From Monoplex corrugatus (lineage: Eukaryota; Mollusca; Gastropoda; Littorinimorpha; Ranellidae): a stretch of 64,000 nucleotides of DNA. Shown piece by piece: positions 44,294 through 63,298 of the stretch (within the stretch, counting starts at the first letter, position 1; each line of letters starts with the position of its first letter). The stretch spans positions 45,108,681 to 45,172,680 of the forward strand of contig CM060307.1 in the NCBI GenBank assembly GCA_030674185.1. Direction: 5' to 3'. Under the pieces are notes generated by a model that saw only the letters and a program-made list of their open reading frames with translations, was not told the origin of the DNA and did no database searches. Position numbers and translations under genes: made by a program.

Positions 44294-47200
44294 AAAGGAT
44301 CATCATATATGTAGGGAAGTTTCCTTTTTGCTCACCTTTTTTTTCTCCCATTTTCTACACCACCTCAATGGCCACAGAAGTGGGCACAGTTTTTCACAGT
44401 GCAATGATACCAATGACAATGAGGATGATAACCATGATGCCATGGAGTTCCATCTAGAATTGAAACTGTGTAAGAGGGCTGTATTCTTCACTTACTATCA
44501 TAACATATCCTGGCATCAACTGGGTCTGAGAGATACAGACACCTGCAATGTTGATCAGGAGATTTGAACAACACCCTGAATGATGCACCTGTAAAGTGGA
44601 TAAGACTCAACTGTGTGATCCCAATCTTTTCAATAAGCCCATAGCATGCTCAGGTCTGGGTAGGAGCCGTTTAGAGCCGAAAAATCCTACAATGATTTTT
44701 GAAGGGACTGACAGGGATTCAAACCCTCAACCTTATGCTAGCTGTGATCGAAATCTTTTTTTTGTTTTTTTGTGGAGATTGGAAAATGAATTATAACTTT
44801 GTGTTCAACAAAATGCATCAATTTTATGAGATACTTATTTACTTTGTGACAGTGGAAGTGCCTCAGTTGCAGGCACAGAGACATTGCCTGTATTCCTGGA
44901 TGTAGAATCAACAGCGTCTTCTTCAATAGTTGCCTTCTTGTCTTGCTTTGATGTCATTGCTGCTGTATCCAGGAGATCTTTTGACCTTTTCACAATGGCG
45001 TTGATAGGCAGCATGTCTGATTGTTGTTGGTAGTCTTTTGGAGTTTTCCCCATCTATCAATAAGACATAAACATACTTTGATCTTTTAGAATTCACAATA
45101 TGGAATATCTTTGCCATTGTGGTGTTGGAAATACTCTTCATTTTTCTTGAAAAATATATATACAAAAATTATGCACCACACACAAATAGGACAAAAGTGA
45201 GTGGTTTTGTCCTATTTGTGTGTGGTGCATAATTTTTGTATATATATTTTTCAAGAAAAATGAAGAGTATACTTTGATCTCATTAGTCTTTTCTGTTGTT
45301 TATAATGAACACATAAATTTACAAGATATGTTCTTTGTTCTTGTTGTTTAGTGTCCACAATCAACACGTTGATTATTCTGACACTATCACACGGGGGGGT
45401 ACACACAAAAAAAACACAAAAAACCCTACTTCTATTACTACTGGTGGAGTATGCGAGCTCCCGACGTGAACACGCCAGGAGACGCGGCTCCAACCACAGC
45501 TTCAGTCAAAGATTCGTTCCACTCAGGGATGGTTCGCGGGAGGAACGAATACATTCTGTAAGTGTAATCCATGAACACTGAAGTCTAGCAAGCTGCCTTG
45601 AGTGTGCTCTTCTGTCCCTCTCCTTTGGTGCTCTCAACTTTGATTCCTGGGATTTGTGTATTTTGCCAAAATCCACCTGGACCATGTTGTTAATAATTTT
45701 GTACATCATAGTGAGCCTTGCGATCTTACGTCGGCTTTGTAGAGATATCCATCCGAGGTGGTGTAACATGTTGGTGATGCTAGCGGTTCTTTTATAGCGA
45801 TTTAAAACAAAACATGCTGATCTTCGTTGCACGGCCTCAATTTTTGTGATCTGTCCTTCTTTGTACGGGTCCCACACAGTACTTGCATATTTGAGAATGG
45901 GCCGCACCATAGCCTTATAGGCTGTCTCTTTGAGTCTGATGTTATTGACTCTGAGGTTTCTTCGCAAGAACCCTAACATTTTGTTGGCTTTGTTCGTGAT
46001 GTTTTGAACATGGAGATCCCAATCTAGGTCTTGTGTGATCGTGATCCCCAGATATTTCGCCGAGATGACATTGGCGAGAGTCTGGTTGTGCAGCTGGTAC
46101 GATGGTGTCAGCAGCTTTTTCTTTCTCTTGGAACTGATAACCGGGAGGGTGATGCATTTCCCAGGGTGGAAAGACATGTTCCAACTTTCTTCCCATTTCT
46201 CTAGTTGCTGGAGATCTGTTTGTAGTTGTGCCTGGTCTTGGCTTGTTGTTATTGACCTGTAGACGGCGGTGTCATCTGCAAAAAGTCGCGTGGATGAGAG
46301 GACAGTTCCGGGCAAGTCGTTTATGTAGACCAAGAACAAGCTTGGCCCAAAAACGGAGCCCTGGGGTACTCCAGATTTCACAGCGACTGAATCTGACTTC
46401 GCACCGTCAACCACCACAGCCTGCTTCCGCTCTCGTAAAAAAACTCCGATCCATCTGTTAACATGGCCTCGAACTCCATAATGGTGCAGTTTGTGCAGGA
46501 GGAGGGAATGATTAACCTTGTCGAAGGCTTTCGCGAAGTCCATTACCACGATGTCAGTTTGTTTGCAGGCTTCCATATTCTCGGTCAGCTCCTCCATGAA
46601 CTCCAGCAATTGGGTTTCACAGGATCTTTTACGACGAAAGCCATGCTGTCTTGGAGAAAGGATGTTGTTCTTCTCTAGGTGGTCCATGAGTGAGCTGACG
46701 ATGACATGTTCCATGATCTTACATGGAATGCTGGTCAATGATATGGGGCGATAATTTGCTGGATCGTAATGTTCGCCCTTTTTGAAGACTGGCGCGATGT
46801 TGGCTGATCTCCAGTCTTCTGGTATGATGCCTGTGTCCATGGAGGTTCTGAACAGTAGTGTCAGGATGGGAGCGACTTCGTGCGCGAGCTCTTTAAGCAC
46901 TCTCGGCGAAATCCCGTCAGGGCCGCAGGCCTTGTAAGGATTCAATCCTTTTAACAGGTTCCTGATGCCCTCCTCTGAGATGTGGATCTTGCTGAGCTCG
47001 GAGTAGTCTGCCTCGTTCATACGACATTTGTCCATAAACTGTTCCTTGGTGTAGACCTGGCCATCGGTAAAGACAGACTGAAATTGTTCATTCAGAGTCT
47101 TTGCTTGGTGCTTGGGTTCTGATATCAACCTGCCCTGCACCTTCAAAGGTGACACCCCTATCTTTGCAGTCCTCTGGTGTTTAATATAGGACCAGAATCT

Positions 47201-50200
47201 TTTTAAAGATGACATAGGTTCATCTGGAGGGGTCTCTGACAGGGTTTCGTTTAAGTATGTCCAGTATGCCCTGCGTAGTTTGCGTTGTATCATTCGTCTC
47301 AGCTCTGTGGACTCTTCTCTCAGGTCCTGTCATCCTGTCTTCTTCAGCTTCTTGTGGACCCTAGCTCTCCTGTTAATGAGCTTCTTTATATCAGGTGTAA
47401 CCCAAGGCTTACAACATTTGGGACGTGCTTGTTTACGGGGGACATAAGTCTCTTCAGTTTGTAAGTATGCTTCCTTGAAGCGCGTCCATAATTCTTCTGT
47501 AGCCAGGTTTCCCTTTTCCTCTACAAGGCTGGAGTGCAGGGCCTTCATTGCTTCTCTCATGCCGTCCCAATCTGCTTTGTTGTAAAGTTTAATCCATCTG
47601 GGGCTCTGCTTGGTTTTCTCTACCACGATGTTGTACTCACAGTAGACTATCTCGTATTGTTTGTGGTGAACACATAACTCTACAAGATATATTGATTATA
47701 ATGAACACATAACTCTACAAGATATGTTGATGATAATGAACACATAACATAACTCTACAAGATATATTGATTATAACAAACACATAACTCTACAAGGTAT
47801 GTTGATTTTAATGAACACATAACTTTACAAATATCCTGAATCTGTGGTTAAACTAAACATTTCAGATAAACATTTCATAGAATTCCTTAATAATTAAAGT
47901 CAGACCATATGTGAGTATCAGGGGGAAGAAACAAACAAGCAAAAGAAGAGCTGATGAAACAGGAGAAAGTCTTTGAGAAAAAAACACAACCTGAAGATGA
48001 TTTGAATACAATGCAAGAAACGAAAACAAGAACTATTCATTTAAGAGCAAATAAAAGTGATTGGGGTACTTCTGAGATCTCATGCAAAAGACCCATCAGA
48101 AAAAGGTGAGAAAATAAAATACTTTTGTAGTCTTGAAAAGAGAAACTTCATAAGTATGCAAAAGGTAAACACAGTAAGAATGCAGAGAGTCATTACCAAA
48201 ATAATGTAAATAATACTGTATTAGTCAAAAAAAGGTAAGAATGTGAGATAGAAGATCAATGAAAGAACATCAGTACAGGAAGACATAACCTGAATGGAAA
48301 CTTACATAGCCCTAAACAACAACAACAATGACAACAACAAAACCATGAATAATGGTAAAAGTCCAAGCTCAGATGGATTTTGGTGCAGACCCCTCCCCCC
48401 TTTTTCTTTTTTCTTTTTTTTTTTAAACAAATAGATGATTTTTTTTATAGTTAGAGCACTTATCACAAGCTTCAAAGATAGTGAGCAATCAATCACACAA
48501 AAAGATGTTATGACATACTTTCCCAGAACAAATAAACCCACACAGGAAAGAATCATTCCATCAAAGAGACTGGAGACTAGTTTCTTTAAATGTTACGAAA
48601 AAAAATGGGTCAGCTTGAAAACTTTAAAAAAAACTTAAACTACTGGACTTGACTTATTTGTTCAAAGTATTAAAGGTATTTTGATTTTGAAATAATATTA
48701 AATGGATAGAAATCTGTGGTAAAAACCTCAGTTCCGCTGACATCTGGGTTTGTGCGGAGGTGGTTTCATCTTATACTGTCTTACTCAATAGGTATCCTTA
48801 CAAATACAGTATCTGTGCGTGTGGCTGGTTTGTTTTCCAGGGTGTTATTTCCTGTCAGCGCTTTTAGTTTGTTCATCTAGCCACTCCCGATCCCATTTTT
48901 CTTTTGCACTTGTGTGTAGCAAGTTGAGTTTCTGGCATTGGCATCAACAGCTTGTACAAATTTCTCATCTGAATCATCAGTGTGGATGCCCTTGGCAATG
49001 TGGTTTGATTCCTGACCTTGGTTTTTTGATCATTTTATATGCTGGTGCAGTGTACTGCCACTGTTTCATTGATCTTCATACAGCCCTTTTTTGTCCTGTG
49101 GATCCTCATGCCATGTTTGGTATGGAATCTCCTTCCATGGACCATGGGAATTTCATTTGTTCTGTATTCATATCCAGTTATGGATTTCCAGTTGTGATCT
49201 TGTCACGGATGGATTCATGTATTCATGTTGTGAACACCAGTAGAGCACCAGTTCATTCAGGACATAATTTGTTAATTTGTCTGGCTTATGGTCTTTATGT
49301 ATGTCTTACTCATTAAGAAGTGAGTTTCATGGCTTGTCTTAACACTATGATTTAGCACTTCTGCTACAGAATATTCTTTGTACATGCAAGTTTGTAGGAT
49401 ATAGACACTAGAGTTTTTTGGGTTTCGTTTTTTTTTCATTCATCTGTTTGGCTGCAGCTACCATGTGTACATTACTTTATACGAGTGTTTCACAACTATC
49501 ACCATTTTCTTGTTTTGCTTTTTTTGTTGTTATTGTTGTTTTTCATCTCACCAGTATGACAGTCATACTCAGGGGTGTGCATGCTGAGTGTTTTCATGTT
49601 TCCTGGAGCCACAGAACACTGACTTGACTTACTGGATCTTTAATGCACGTATTTAGTGTTCTGCATGTATGATAGATTATACATGCATTTGAAATATTGT
49701 AGTAAATGAAGTTATGAAAATGAAGGTCAGCGACAAGAACATCTTTTAGTTGTAACTACCTTAAAAGCTTTCACAAGGAGACACTCCACAAATGTGCAAA
49801 AAAAATGCCCCTTCATGATAGATGCCCTCTTGCGACAAGGATCCTTGTTCAGAAACATCGCAGAACCTACATATCATAACCAACCATTCAGATAGTAACA
49901 TTCACTCATGTTCACAGTAGTAAAGTTCAATTATGTTTCTGTTTTATGGGTATTCTTATCCCCCCGTGGGGATGCTGGGGCTCTTTCAGTATAAACAGTA
50001 TCCACACCGTTTGGAAATTCTGTGCTAGAAATTTCCTTTTTCTGTCATTCTCTTTGTTTCTGTCTTTTTCCTTTGCTTTCTGTCATTTCTTCCTATCATT
50101 TTCTCCTGTCTTGGTCCATTCACCTGTATGTGTTTGATAAGGTCCTATGTACTTTCTCTTAGGAGTGATAGCTGGGTACATGTATCAAGTGCATTTTTGC

Positions 50201-52110
50201 ATCTAGGGAAATGAGATAAGCAATTTTTAGGTAATTTAGGCCTGTTTTTATGTTTTAGTGTCCTTTGTTATGTTTAAATTTGTATTCAGGCTTGTTTTAT
50301 AAATCCCCTGTGTGATAAATTGGAGGGAGTGGTCAGTGCCAGGGACATCGCCTTAGATTATGTGTGCAAATGCATTGATATGTATGCTTAATTTTCTTTT
50401 CCTTTTTTCCCTGTTGAAGTATGGTGTCTGTTTTGAAATGATTATAGTCCTGATATGGTTCCACACGGTCGGCTGGACTTTAAGCAAAAATAACAATAAC
50501 AATAATGACTGAATGGGCTATAAAAAAACAAACTCAAATTGTCTGTTCATGGAAGGAAACAAAACAAACATTCTACTAAAACTAGTAAAAGGACTGTCTA
50601 AGTCTATGTTTAACAAGTGTATGCTGATGACAACTTAATTACTGTTGAAAAGTATTTCATGCCGAGGAATGTGTCCATAGACTCCAGTGTCCATCTTTGA
50701 CATGAGTCTGCTAAGAACAGTGTGATTAGTGTTGAAAAACTTACCTTGCCAAATAGAAGTGTTAACAAAGTACACATATCCATTGAGGACAGGTCTGAAT
50801 AAGATTGGAAATGTGCTTAATTAATGTATAGAAGATAAAACTACAAAACAACCATTTGAACAGACAGCAAGACAAACACAGCTTACAATGTCTGTGGCAC
50901 TTTGATCAGCGCCAGCCTCCATCAGTATTTTGTACAGGCTGTTGCCATCTGTCAGTACAGCAGCATAGTGAAGAGCTGTCCGGCCCATCTGTTTGAAGGG
51001 AAATGTACTTGTTATGGGTTGAAATTATCTCTGATACACTCTGAAGACTGTAAATGTATTTCAGTAATTTGACTACCTTTATACCCCTACTTTATAATGT
51101 ACAGAATGTTTTTGTAAGTACATATTAATTCAAAGCATATATTTCAGAAATGCTTCATTCTAGTATCAGGAGGACTTTGGCAGCAAATTTGTCTCAGGAT
51201 TTCGTATTCATATTTTGTTACAATTGACTTAGGTTTCAAATTTTGGATTCAATATACACAAATTTTGACAGAATTGCAGATTCTGCTTTTGCTTCATACT
51301 TAGTGGAGTTACCATTCTAGTCAAATGTCACATGAGTTCTAACTTCCTGAAGTGTGCCCTCTACATAAAGTTCTGTGTGATATGTCATTGGAAATCAGAC
51401 CTTCACTGTCAGGAGGGAAGGGAGAGATGTCATATTCCATTTTATGACCAGATATGTAGATTACAGTTCAGTTTGTTTCTATTACCATATGAAACTATAA
51501 TTTTTTTCATGACTGTTGAATGCAGCTTGGTGATTGCAAAAATAAGTTCTGTGGTGATTGCAAAAATAAGTTCTGTGTTATCCTATGCCTACAGCAGTCT
51601 GAGAGGGAATACAGATGTGAATATCATGTGTAAATTTTCAGTTTCAGTTTCTTAAAATAATGTGTCTGCACTTGGAATAAATTCCAGATGCACTGAAGCC
51701 ACTAATGCCATGTGATGGAGGAGATCCAAAACAATCTGCATAAGTCTTAAACATGCATATAAGCCCTGTGAGCAGGCAAAGTCTTGAGGTCCTACCTAGT
51801 GTATGGGTTTTGTATTTTATTTTTGTAACAATCTGTCATTGTAACAATTGAGGTTACATTGTAATGCCATGTGTGGCTACATTTTGTGTTAAAACAAAAC
51901 AAAATTAACAATGAAAACACAATCAGCCACCTAGCATAAGCTTATTTCACCAACATCTTATACCATCACATTGCAGAAATCAGTCCTACTCAAAACAACA
52001 CATTGCCTCATTTGCCCACCAGCATGATTGAAATAACATCTTCCTTATCATAACTCTTTATCCTACAGTCCATCCTCCATCCCCACCATCAAAAAATAAA
52101 TTAAAAAAAT

Positions 52111-52201
<91 letters not shown>

Positions 52202-54998
52202 TCTCAAAAAATCTTCAGAAACATGAAAAACAAAAAACACACAGAACACATGCACACATGCATGCCCCCCCCCCCCCCCCCCCAGAAGAAAAAGAAAACA
52301 AAACAAAACAACCCCATGACAAACTTCAAAACATAGGTAAACAAACATCAAATAAACAAACAAACACCATGACACCATTCACCATTCCTCAGCAGTCCTT
52401 TCCATTTCTTCAAATTTTCATTACATTTGATTCAAGAACAGTCTAAACATTACATTTTCAATCATTCATTGCTGTAGGAGTCAGCTCTGAGTTACTTTGG
52501 AAATGGTACCAATTTTAGTTTGGTTAATGATGGCTTTTGTTTTTCTCTTCATCGTAGATTTTCAGCCTTTTCCTCCAGCTGTTTCTTTTTGGGTGAGATG
52601 ATCAGTGATATAATGACTCACATTTTGTTCTCAAAGGTATGATTTTAAGTGACTCGAGGACTTGAGATTTTCCAAGATGCAGAGTTCTTGTTGTAGTGAC
52701 TTTACATGCAATTTTGTTGGTATATTCATTTCCCTTAATATCAACATGTCCAGGACACTATATCCACATGGGTTTTTGTTGATTGATACTTCTGTGGCCC
52801 TGTTAGTTTAGTAAGAATGTGTGTGTTTTGTGTGTGTGCGCGCACGCATGTGTGCGTGCGCTCACGTATGAGGGTGTACTAATAAGATTATTTGATACTG
52901 GTATTATTGATGGTATTTTACTGTTATTATTATTGTCGTTGTCATTGTTATCATTGATGCTCCGAATCCTTTTGTCTGGTTTTCTTTCTGTGTTTTTGTG
53001 ATACATGCTTTTTCTGTCACTATGCATGTGCTAAGAGCATCATTCATGGGGTGAGTTGGTACTATATGACTCTAATTATCATTTTTGTAATAATAATAAT
53101 ATAAAATATTACTGTAATGCAATATTTTATCATTATCGTCATCATCATCATCATTAGTGTTGTGTTGTTGTTGTTGTTATTTCATAATACCCAAGGATTC
53201 TGAAAGAGGTTCCAATTTTAAGTGAGCACAGCACTGAAATTCAGTATTATGTGGAAATGTACCAAGCACATATGGCCTGTTTTGCCATTGTGAATACTGA
53301 TGCCCATCTAATTACTGAGCAGTTTTGATTGTTCTTAATGCAAAAGGACCATGCACATTTGATAATAGACAAAAAGCATATATATATTTGACACTGATAA
53401 ATTGTTGAGTACATTAAAACAAAAACAATCACAGATAATATGACAGTATGACAGAAAAAGCACCATAAAAATCATTATTCTGACAAAACTGTAATGACTA
53501 TAACCATCATTATCCCTTGATTCCTGTATCCTATCCACCAACTACAAAAACTTAACCCTTTGACTCCCTCACCCTGTCCCCCAGCTTTCTGCCGGAAACG
53601 TGGATAGGGTGAGGGAGTCAAAGTTTAAGTTTTTGCTTTGCTAGCGTGATCGGCAATGCAGAATGCTGGTGGATAGGATGCGGGAGCCAAAGGATTATTC
53701 TGACAAAATTGTTATGTATCATGACCTGTCAGTCTTACATGATCTTTAGTGTTGAGAATGTTCTTGAAGTCTCCGATGAAATAGAATACCAGCTGGGTGT
53801 GTTTGAAGAGTACTGCTTTGTGTAAAGGGATCAAGCCTGTTTGATCAGCAGCAGTGGCCAGTTGTTGATTGACCAGTAACTCTTGCACATCATGTAGTCG
53901 TCCTTCATAAACTGCACTGTGAACCGCAGTTATCTCATCCTGTACATAAACAAAGTTAACCCTTTGACTCCCGCACCTATCCACCAGCTGCAAAAACTTA
54001 ACCATTTGACGATGTCATCCTATCCACCAGCTTCCTGCAGGAAGCTGGTGGATAGGGTGAGTGAGTGAGTCAAAGGGCCAAGTTTTTGCTTTGCTAGCAT
54101 GATTGACAATGCAGGATGCTGATGGACAGGGTAACCTCAACAAATACATACCTCTGATGAGAAAACTTTATTTAAGTTTAAAGTCAAGAGTGAAAGATTT
54201 CTCGTTTGTTTATTTAATGGTCTTTTCCATATAAACTGATTTAAGTTCAGTCAAGAATGAAAGACTTATGTGTGTTTATTTAATGGTCTTTTCCATACTT
54301 TGTTTCAAATTCAGTAGAATGAGCCATACAGATTTTTCAGTGCAAGACAGTATTTTGTCTTCTTTTGCAGCATGGAATCATGTTTTTGAAAATCTGACTC
54401 TTGATCATGATTGCACACAAAAAACAGTCTGAATATTCAAAATCAAAAAAGATTTGTTTGGTTATGTTTAGTCACTTGTTCTAGAAACGGCCAAAGAAAA
54501 TAGCTACTGCTTAGTATTTTTTGTCAGCAAACACTGATTGGTTCAAGTAAGCATATAATCGATGTATTTCCATACCTTCAGCTGTATGATCATATCCAGC
54601 AAATGAGCAGTTCCTGTAGACATATCCTGTGCAGACACTGGCCAGTTCGACCAGCCTGACAGCAACAATCTTTGAGTCTCTTTTTCAGCATACTCTCCGC
54701 CACTTAGTATCAGCTCTCTTACTTTGCCCTCCACAGCTTGTTTTACTCCTTCAGGGTGGAAACCAGATTGGATGAGCTCCATGATAGTGTTGCAGATGTC
54801 ATCACGAACAGCGATGTCTACATTGTCCAAGAGAATATTTAACATGGGGAGGTCAGTTCCTGTGAGCAAAGCTTGATGGAGGTAACTTTGACCTTGGCAA
54901 TTGCGTTGGGTGAAGTTGGTGCCTGGGTCAGCCAGCAGTCTTTCCAGAGCTTTCAGGTCATTTGTTTTGATGGCTTCGCTCACTTTACTGCTCTCCAT
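42738..54998 (-). CDS. Ankyrin-repeat protein with C-terminal Dpy-30 motif (module 3), 5 exons
   Basis: Exons 54576-54998, 53739-53939, 50887-50988, 44843-45053 and 42738-42973 join in phase to about 391 codons, MESSKVSEAIKTNDLKALER to the TGA. The ATG has a good context (GCCACAATGG) and an in-frame TGA 12 nt upstream, which argues for a true start. Ankyrin-type units run from residue 10 to about 240 (YLHQALLTGTDLPMLNILLD; GLIPLHKAVLFKHTQLV; GRTALHYAAVLTDGN). A GW..WP linker lies near residue 117. The Dpy-30 motif at the end (YIAQHLGRVLTLALAEIVEK...DPIEYLAQWLY) is a dimerisation helix pair that docks amphipathic helices in COMPASS and radial-spoke proteins. I do not know a named orthologue. 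Its introns hold a LINE, a perfect palindrome and two hairpin MITEs. Confidence 0.8.
43049..43180 (+). repeat. (CA)n microsatellite
   Basis: CA runs with ACTAACAC and CAACAC interruptions, in the last intron of the ankyrin/Dpy-30 gene. Confidence 0.9.
43587..43782. mobile_element. TTAA hairpin MITE, copy 3 (most complete)
   Basis: TTAA at 43587-43590 and 43779-43782. The outer ends are CCCTATGATTCCTGCACC and its counterpart ending GAAGTCAAAGGG; the inner hairpin is centred on TTCCTGCAGGAA (about 43695). Length 196 bp. Confidence 0.82.
44145..44293 (+). repeat. (CT)n and poly-T tract
   Basis: CT/TCTG repeats (44145-44260) then about 33 T residues. Confidence 0.95.
44365..44755 (+). mobile_element. 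Dispersed repeat S3, copy 1
   Basis: Shares, in order, GGCCACAGAAGTGGGCACAG, AACTGGGTCTGAGAGATACA, TTTGAACAACACCCTGAATG, AATAAGCCCATAGCATGCTC and GAGCCGAAAAATCCT with 56680-57000. A GGGATTCAAACCCTCAA block at about 44714 resembles a B box, which suggests a tRNA-derived SINE read in reverse. Confidence 0.65.
44843..45053 (-). CDS. Ankyrin/Dpy-30 gene, exon 4
   Basis: Acceptor TATTGATAG, donor CACAAA|GTAAAT. It encodes MGKTPKDYQQQSDMLPINAI then a polar Lys/Asp/Ser-rich linker. The first part corresponds to GFKPVDF (60436-60680) and GMRPGDC (55385-55518) in the other modules. Confidence 0.72.
45131..45270. repeat. Perfect inverted repeat, 66-bp arms, 8-bp spacer
   Basis: 45131-45196 and 45205-45270 are exact reverse complements by base-by-base reading, separated by GTGAGTGG. 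The arm runs from ATACTCTTCATTTTTCTTGA to AATAGGACAAAA. It starts 77 bp outside the exon-4 acceptor of the ankyrin/Dpy-30 gene, and ATACTTTGATCT occurs on both sides (about 45070 and 45269). Confidence 0.97.
45506..47293 (-). pseudogene. LINE reverse transcriptase, 595 codons open
   Basis: Motifs: PYKACGPDGISPRVLKEL, WRSANIAPVFKKGEHYDPAN then YRPISLT, QHGFRRKRSCETQLLEF, VVMDFAKAFDKVNHSLL (motif A), SGVPQGSVFGPSLFLVYIND and TRLFADDTAVYRSI (motif C, FADD). The far C-terminus is frameshifted: the expected SFLPRTIPEWN block appears in another frame near 45545. The FADD box fits the jockey/CR1 side of the LINE tree. Confidence 0.88.
47330..47645 (-). pseudogene. LINE pol linker fragment upstream of RT
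   Basis: About 98 codons: WIKLYNKADWDGMREAMKAL, ETYVPRKQARPKCCKPWVTP and KLINRRARVHKKLKKTG. This is the usual linker between endonuclease and RT, frameshifted relative to the RT and cut off at the 5' end. Confidence 0.8.
47660..47835 (+). repeat. About 36-bp tandem repeat, about 5 copies
   Basis: Units of the type TGAACACATAACTCTACAAG plus ATATRTTGATTATAA. One unit also lies at 45305-45340 on the other side of the LINE. Confidence 0.88.
47836..48755. other. Intron, nothing recognised
   Basis: A-rich intron sequence with no exon or clear repeat. Confidence 0.45.
48760..49690. other. Decayed repeat, probably LINE/SINE derived
   Basis: A 165-codon open stretch at 48819-49316 resembles no protein I know and is Cys/His/Ser-rich in an erratic way. 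At 49555-49680 the minus strand carries the 3' part of SINE family S1 (GTGCATGCTGAGTGTTTTCA, GGATCTTTAATGCACGTATT). Confidence 0.4.
49930..50515 (+). mobile_element. LINE 3'-UTR fragment, copy 2
   Basis: Same layout as 39730-40320: GGATGCTGGGGCTCTTTCAG, TCTGTGCTAGAAATTTCC, CATTCACCTGTATGTGTTTG, GTGTGATAAATTGGAGGGAG and CCTGATATGGTTCCACACGG plus TCGGCTGGACTTTAAGC. Confidence 0.7.
50887..50988 (-). CDS. Ankyrin/Dpy-30 gene, exon 3 (ankyrin repeat)
   Basis: Acceptor CCTTCAAACAG, donor GACATT|GTAAGC, 34 codons, phase 0. One canonical ankyrin repeat: MGRTALHYAAVLTDGN, then LMEAGADQSATDI. Confidence 0.88.
50990..51630. other. Intron, nothing recognised
   Basis: No exon or repeat was recognised apart from a 24-bp tandem duplication near 51530 (GGTGATTGCAAAAATAAGTT). 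Confidence 0.45.
51640..51830 (+). mobile_element. Dispersed repeat S2, plus copy
   Basis: TTCAGTTTCAGTTTCTTAAA, CACTTGGAATAAATTCC, then GTCTTGAGGTCCTACC, matching 19425-19610 in reverse. Confidence 0.55.
52112..52283 (+). repeat. (CA)n microsatellite and poly-C run
   Basis: CA at 52112-52199, then an 18-base C run at 52266-52283. Confidence 0.96.
52284..53505. other. Intron, simple sequence only
   Basis: T-rich sequence with short GTGTGCGCGC (about 52831) and ATC/TTG triplet runs (about 53140-53180); no exon was recognised. Confidence 0.45.
53510..53698. mobile_element. TTAA hairpin MITE, copy 4
   Basis: TTATCCCTTGATTCCTG ... GGGAGCCAAAGGATTA ends, with an inner hairpin around TTTCTGCCGGAAA. 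It lies 41 bases past the donor of exon 2 of the ankyrin/Dpy-30 gene. Confidence 0.78.
53739..53939 (-). CDS. Ankyrin/Dpy-30 gene, exon 2 (ankyrin repeats)
   Basis: Acceptor TTTATGTACAG, donor AGATCAT|GTAAGA, 67 codons. It encodes AVHSAVYEGRLHDVQELLVN and GLIPLHKAVLFKHTQLVFYF. Length, phase and pattern match 62270-62470 and 58100-58306. A hairpin MITE begins 17 bases outside the acceptor. Confidence 0.85.
53956..54132. mobile_element. TTAA hairpin MITE, copy 5, abutting an exon acceptor
   Basis: Starts TTAACCCTTTGACTCCC at 53956, centre GCTTCCTGCAGGAAGC near 54040, ends near GGACAGGGT. It begins 17 bases upstream (gene sense) of the exon 53739-53939. The inner arms are near-perfect over about 20 bp. 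Confidence 0.8.
54183..54300 (+). repeat. About 60-bp tandem duplication
   Basis: GTTTATTTAATGGTCTTTTC with flanking AAGTCAAGARTGAAAGA occurs twice. Confidence 0.8.
54576..54998 (-). CDS. Ankyrin/Dpy-30 gene, first coding exon
   Basis: 141 codons from the ATG to donor CTGAAG|GTATGG. It encodes SEAIKTNDLKALERLLADPG, QSYLHQALLTGTDLPMLNIL and the linker LLLSGWSNWPVSAQDM. It corresponds to 59214-59655 in the neighbouring gene. Confidence 0.82.
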
Positions 54999-55384
54999 TG
55001 TGGCCGCTGGTCAGAACAGGAGAGAATGCAGTGTGATTAGACAAGTTGTGGTGTGGAGATCTATTTTGTGGTATCCTGTTGTTACTTGTTAATTATCTCT
55101 TTACCTTTTCATTTTCCGGATATTTATACCATAATTGGATACAATATTTGTGATCTACTGCTTTATAAAACCATTCACATTTGACATAAAATTTAAACTT
55201 TTGTTTTCATGCATAGTAGTAATACATTTCACACACACACACTCTCTCTGTCTGTCTGTCTGTCTCTCTCTCTCTTCTCTATCTCTGTCTGTCTCTCTCT
55301 CTATCTATCTCTATCTCTATCTCCCCCCCCCCTCTCTCTCACTTGGGTGAGAATGAATGAAAAGTGCAGATAGGCAGTGTGTAC

Positions 55385-63298
<7,914 letters not shown>

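Larger units (their letters stand above)
45345..47645 (-). mobile_element. Jockey/CR1-type LINE, 5'-truncated, long open RT
   Basis: Minus strand, in an intron of the ankyrin/Dpy-30 gene and in the same direction. It has an RT frame of 595 codons and an upstream piece in another frame; the endonuclease is absent. Both flanks are the same short repeat (ATGAACACATAA.TCTACAAGATAT), seen once at about 45305 and about five times at 47665-47830. Confidence 0.9.

Noticed and set aside
48819..49316. 165-codon plus-strand frame as a host gene
   Set aside because: Erratic composition, no domain, no splice support, and it lies beside decayed LINE/SINE sequence.
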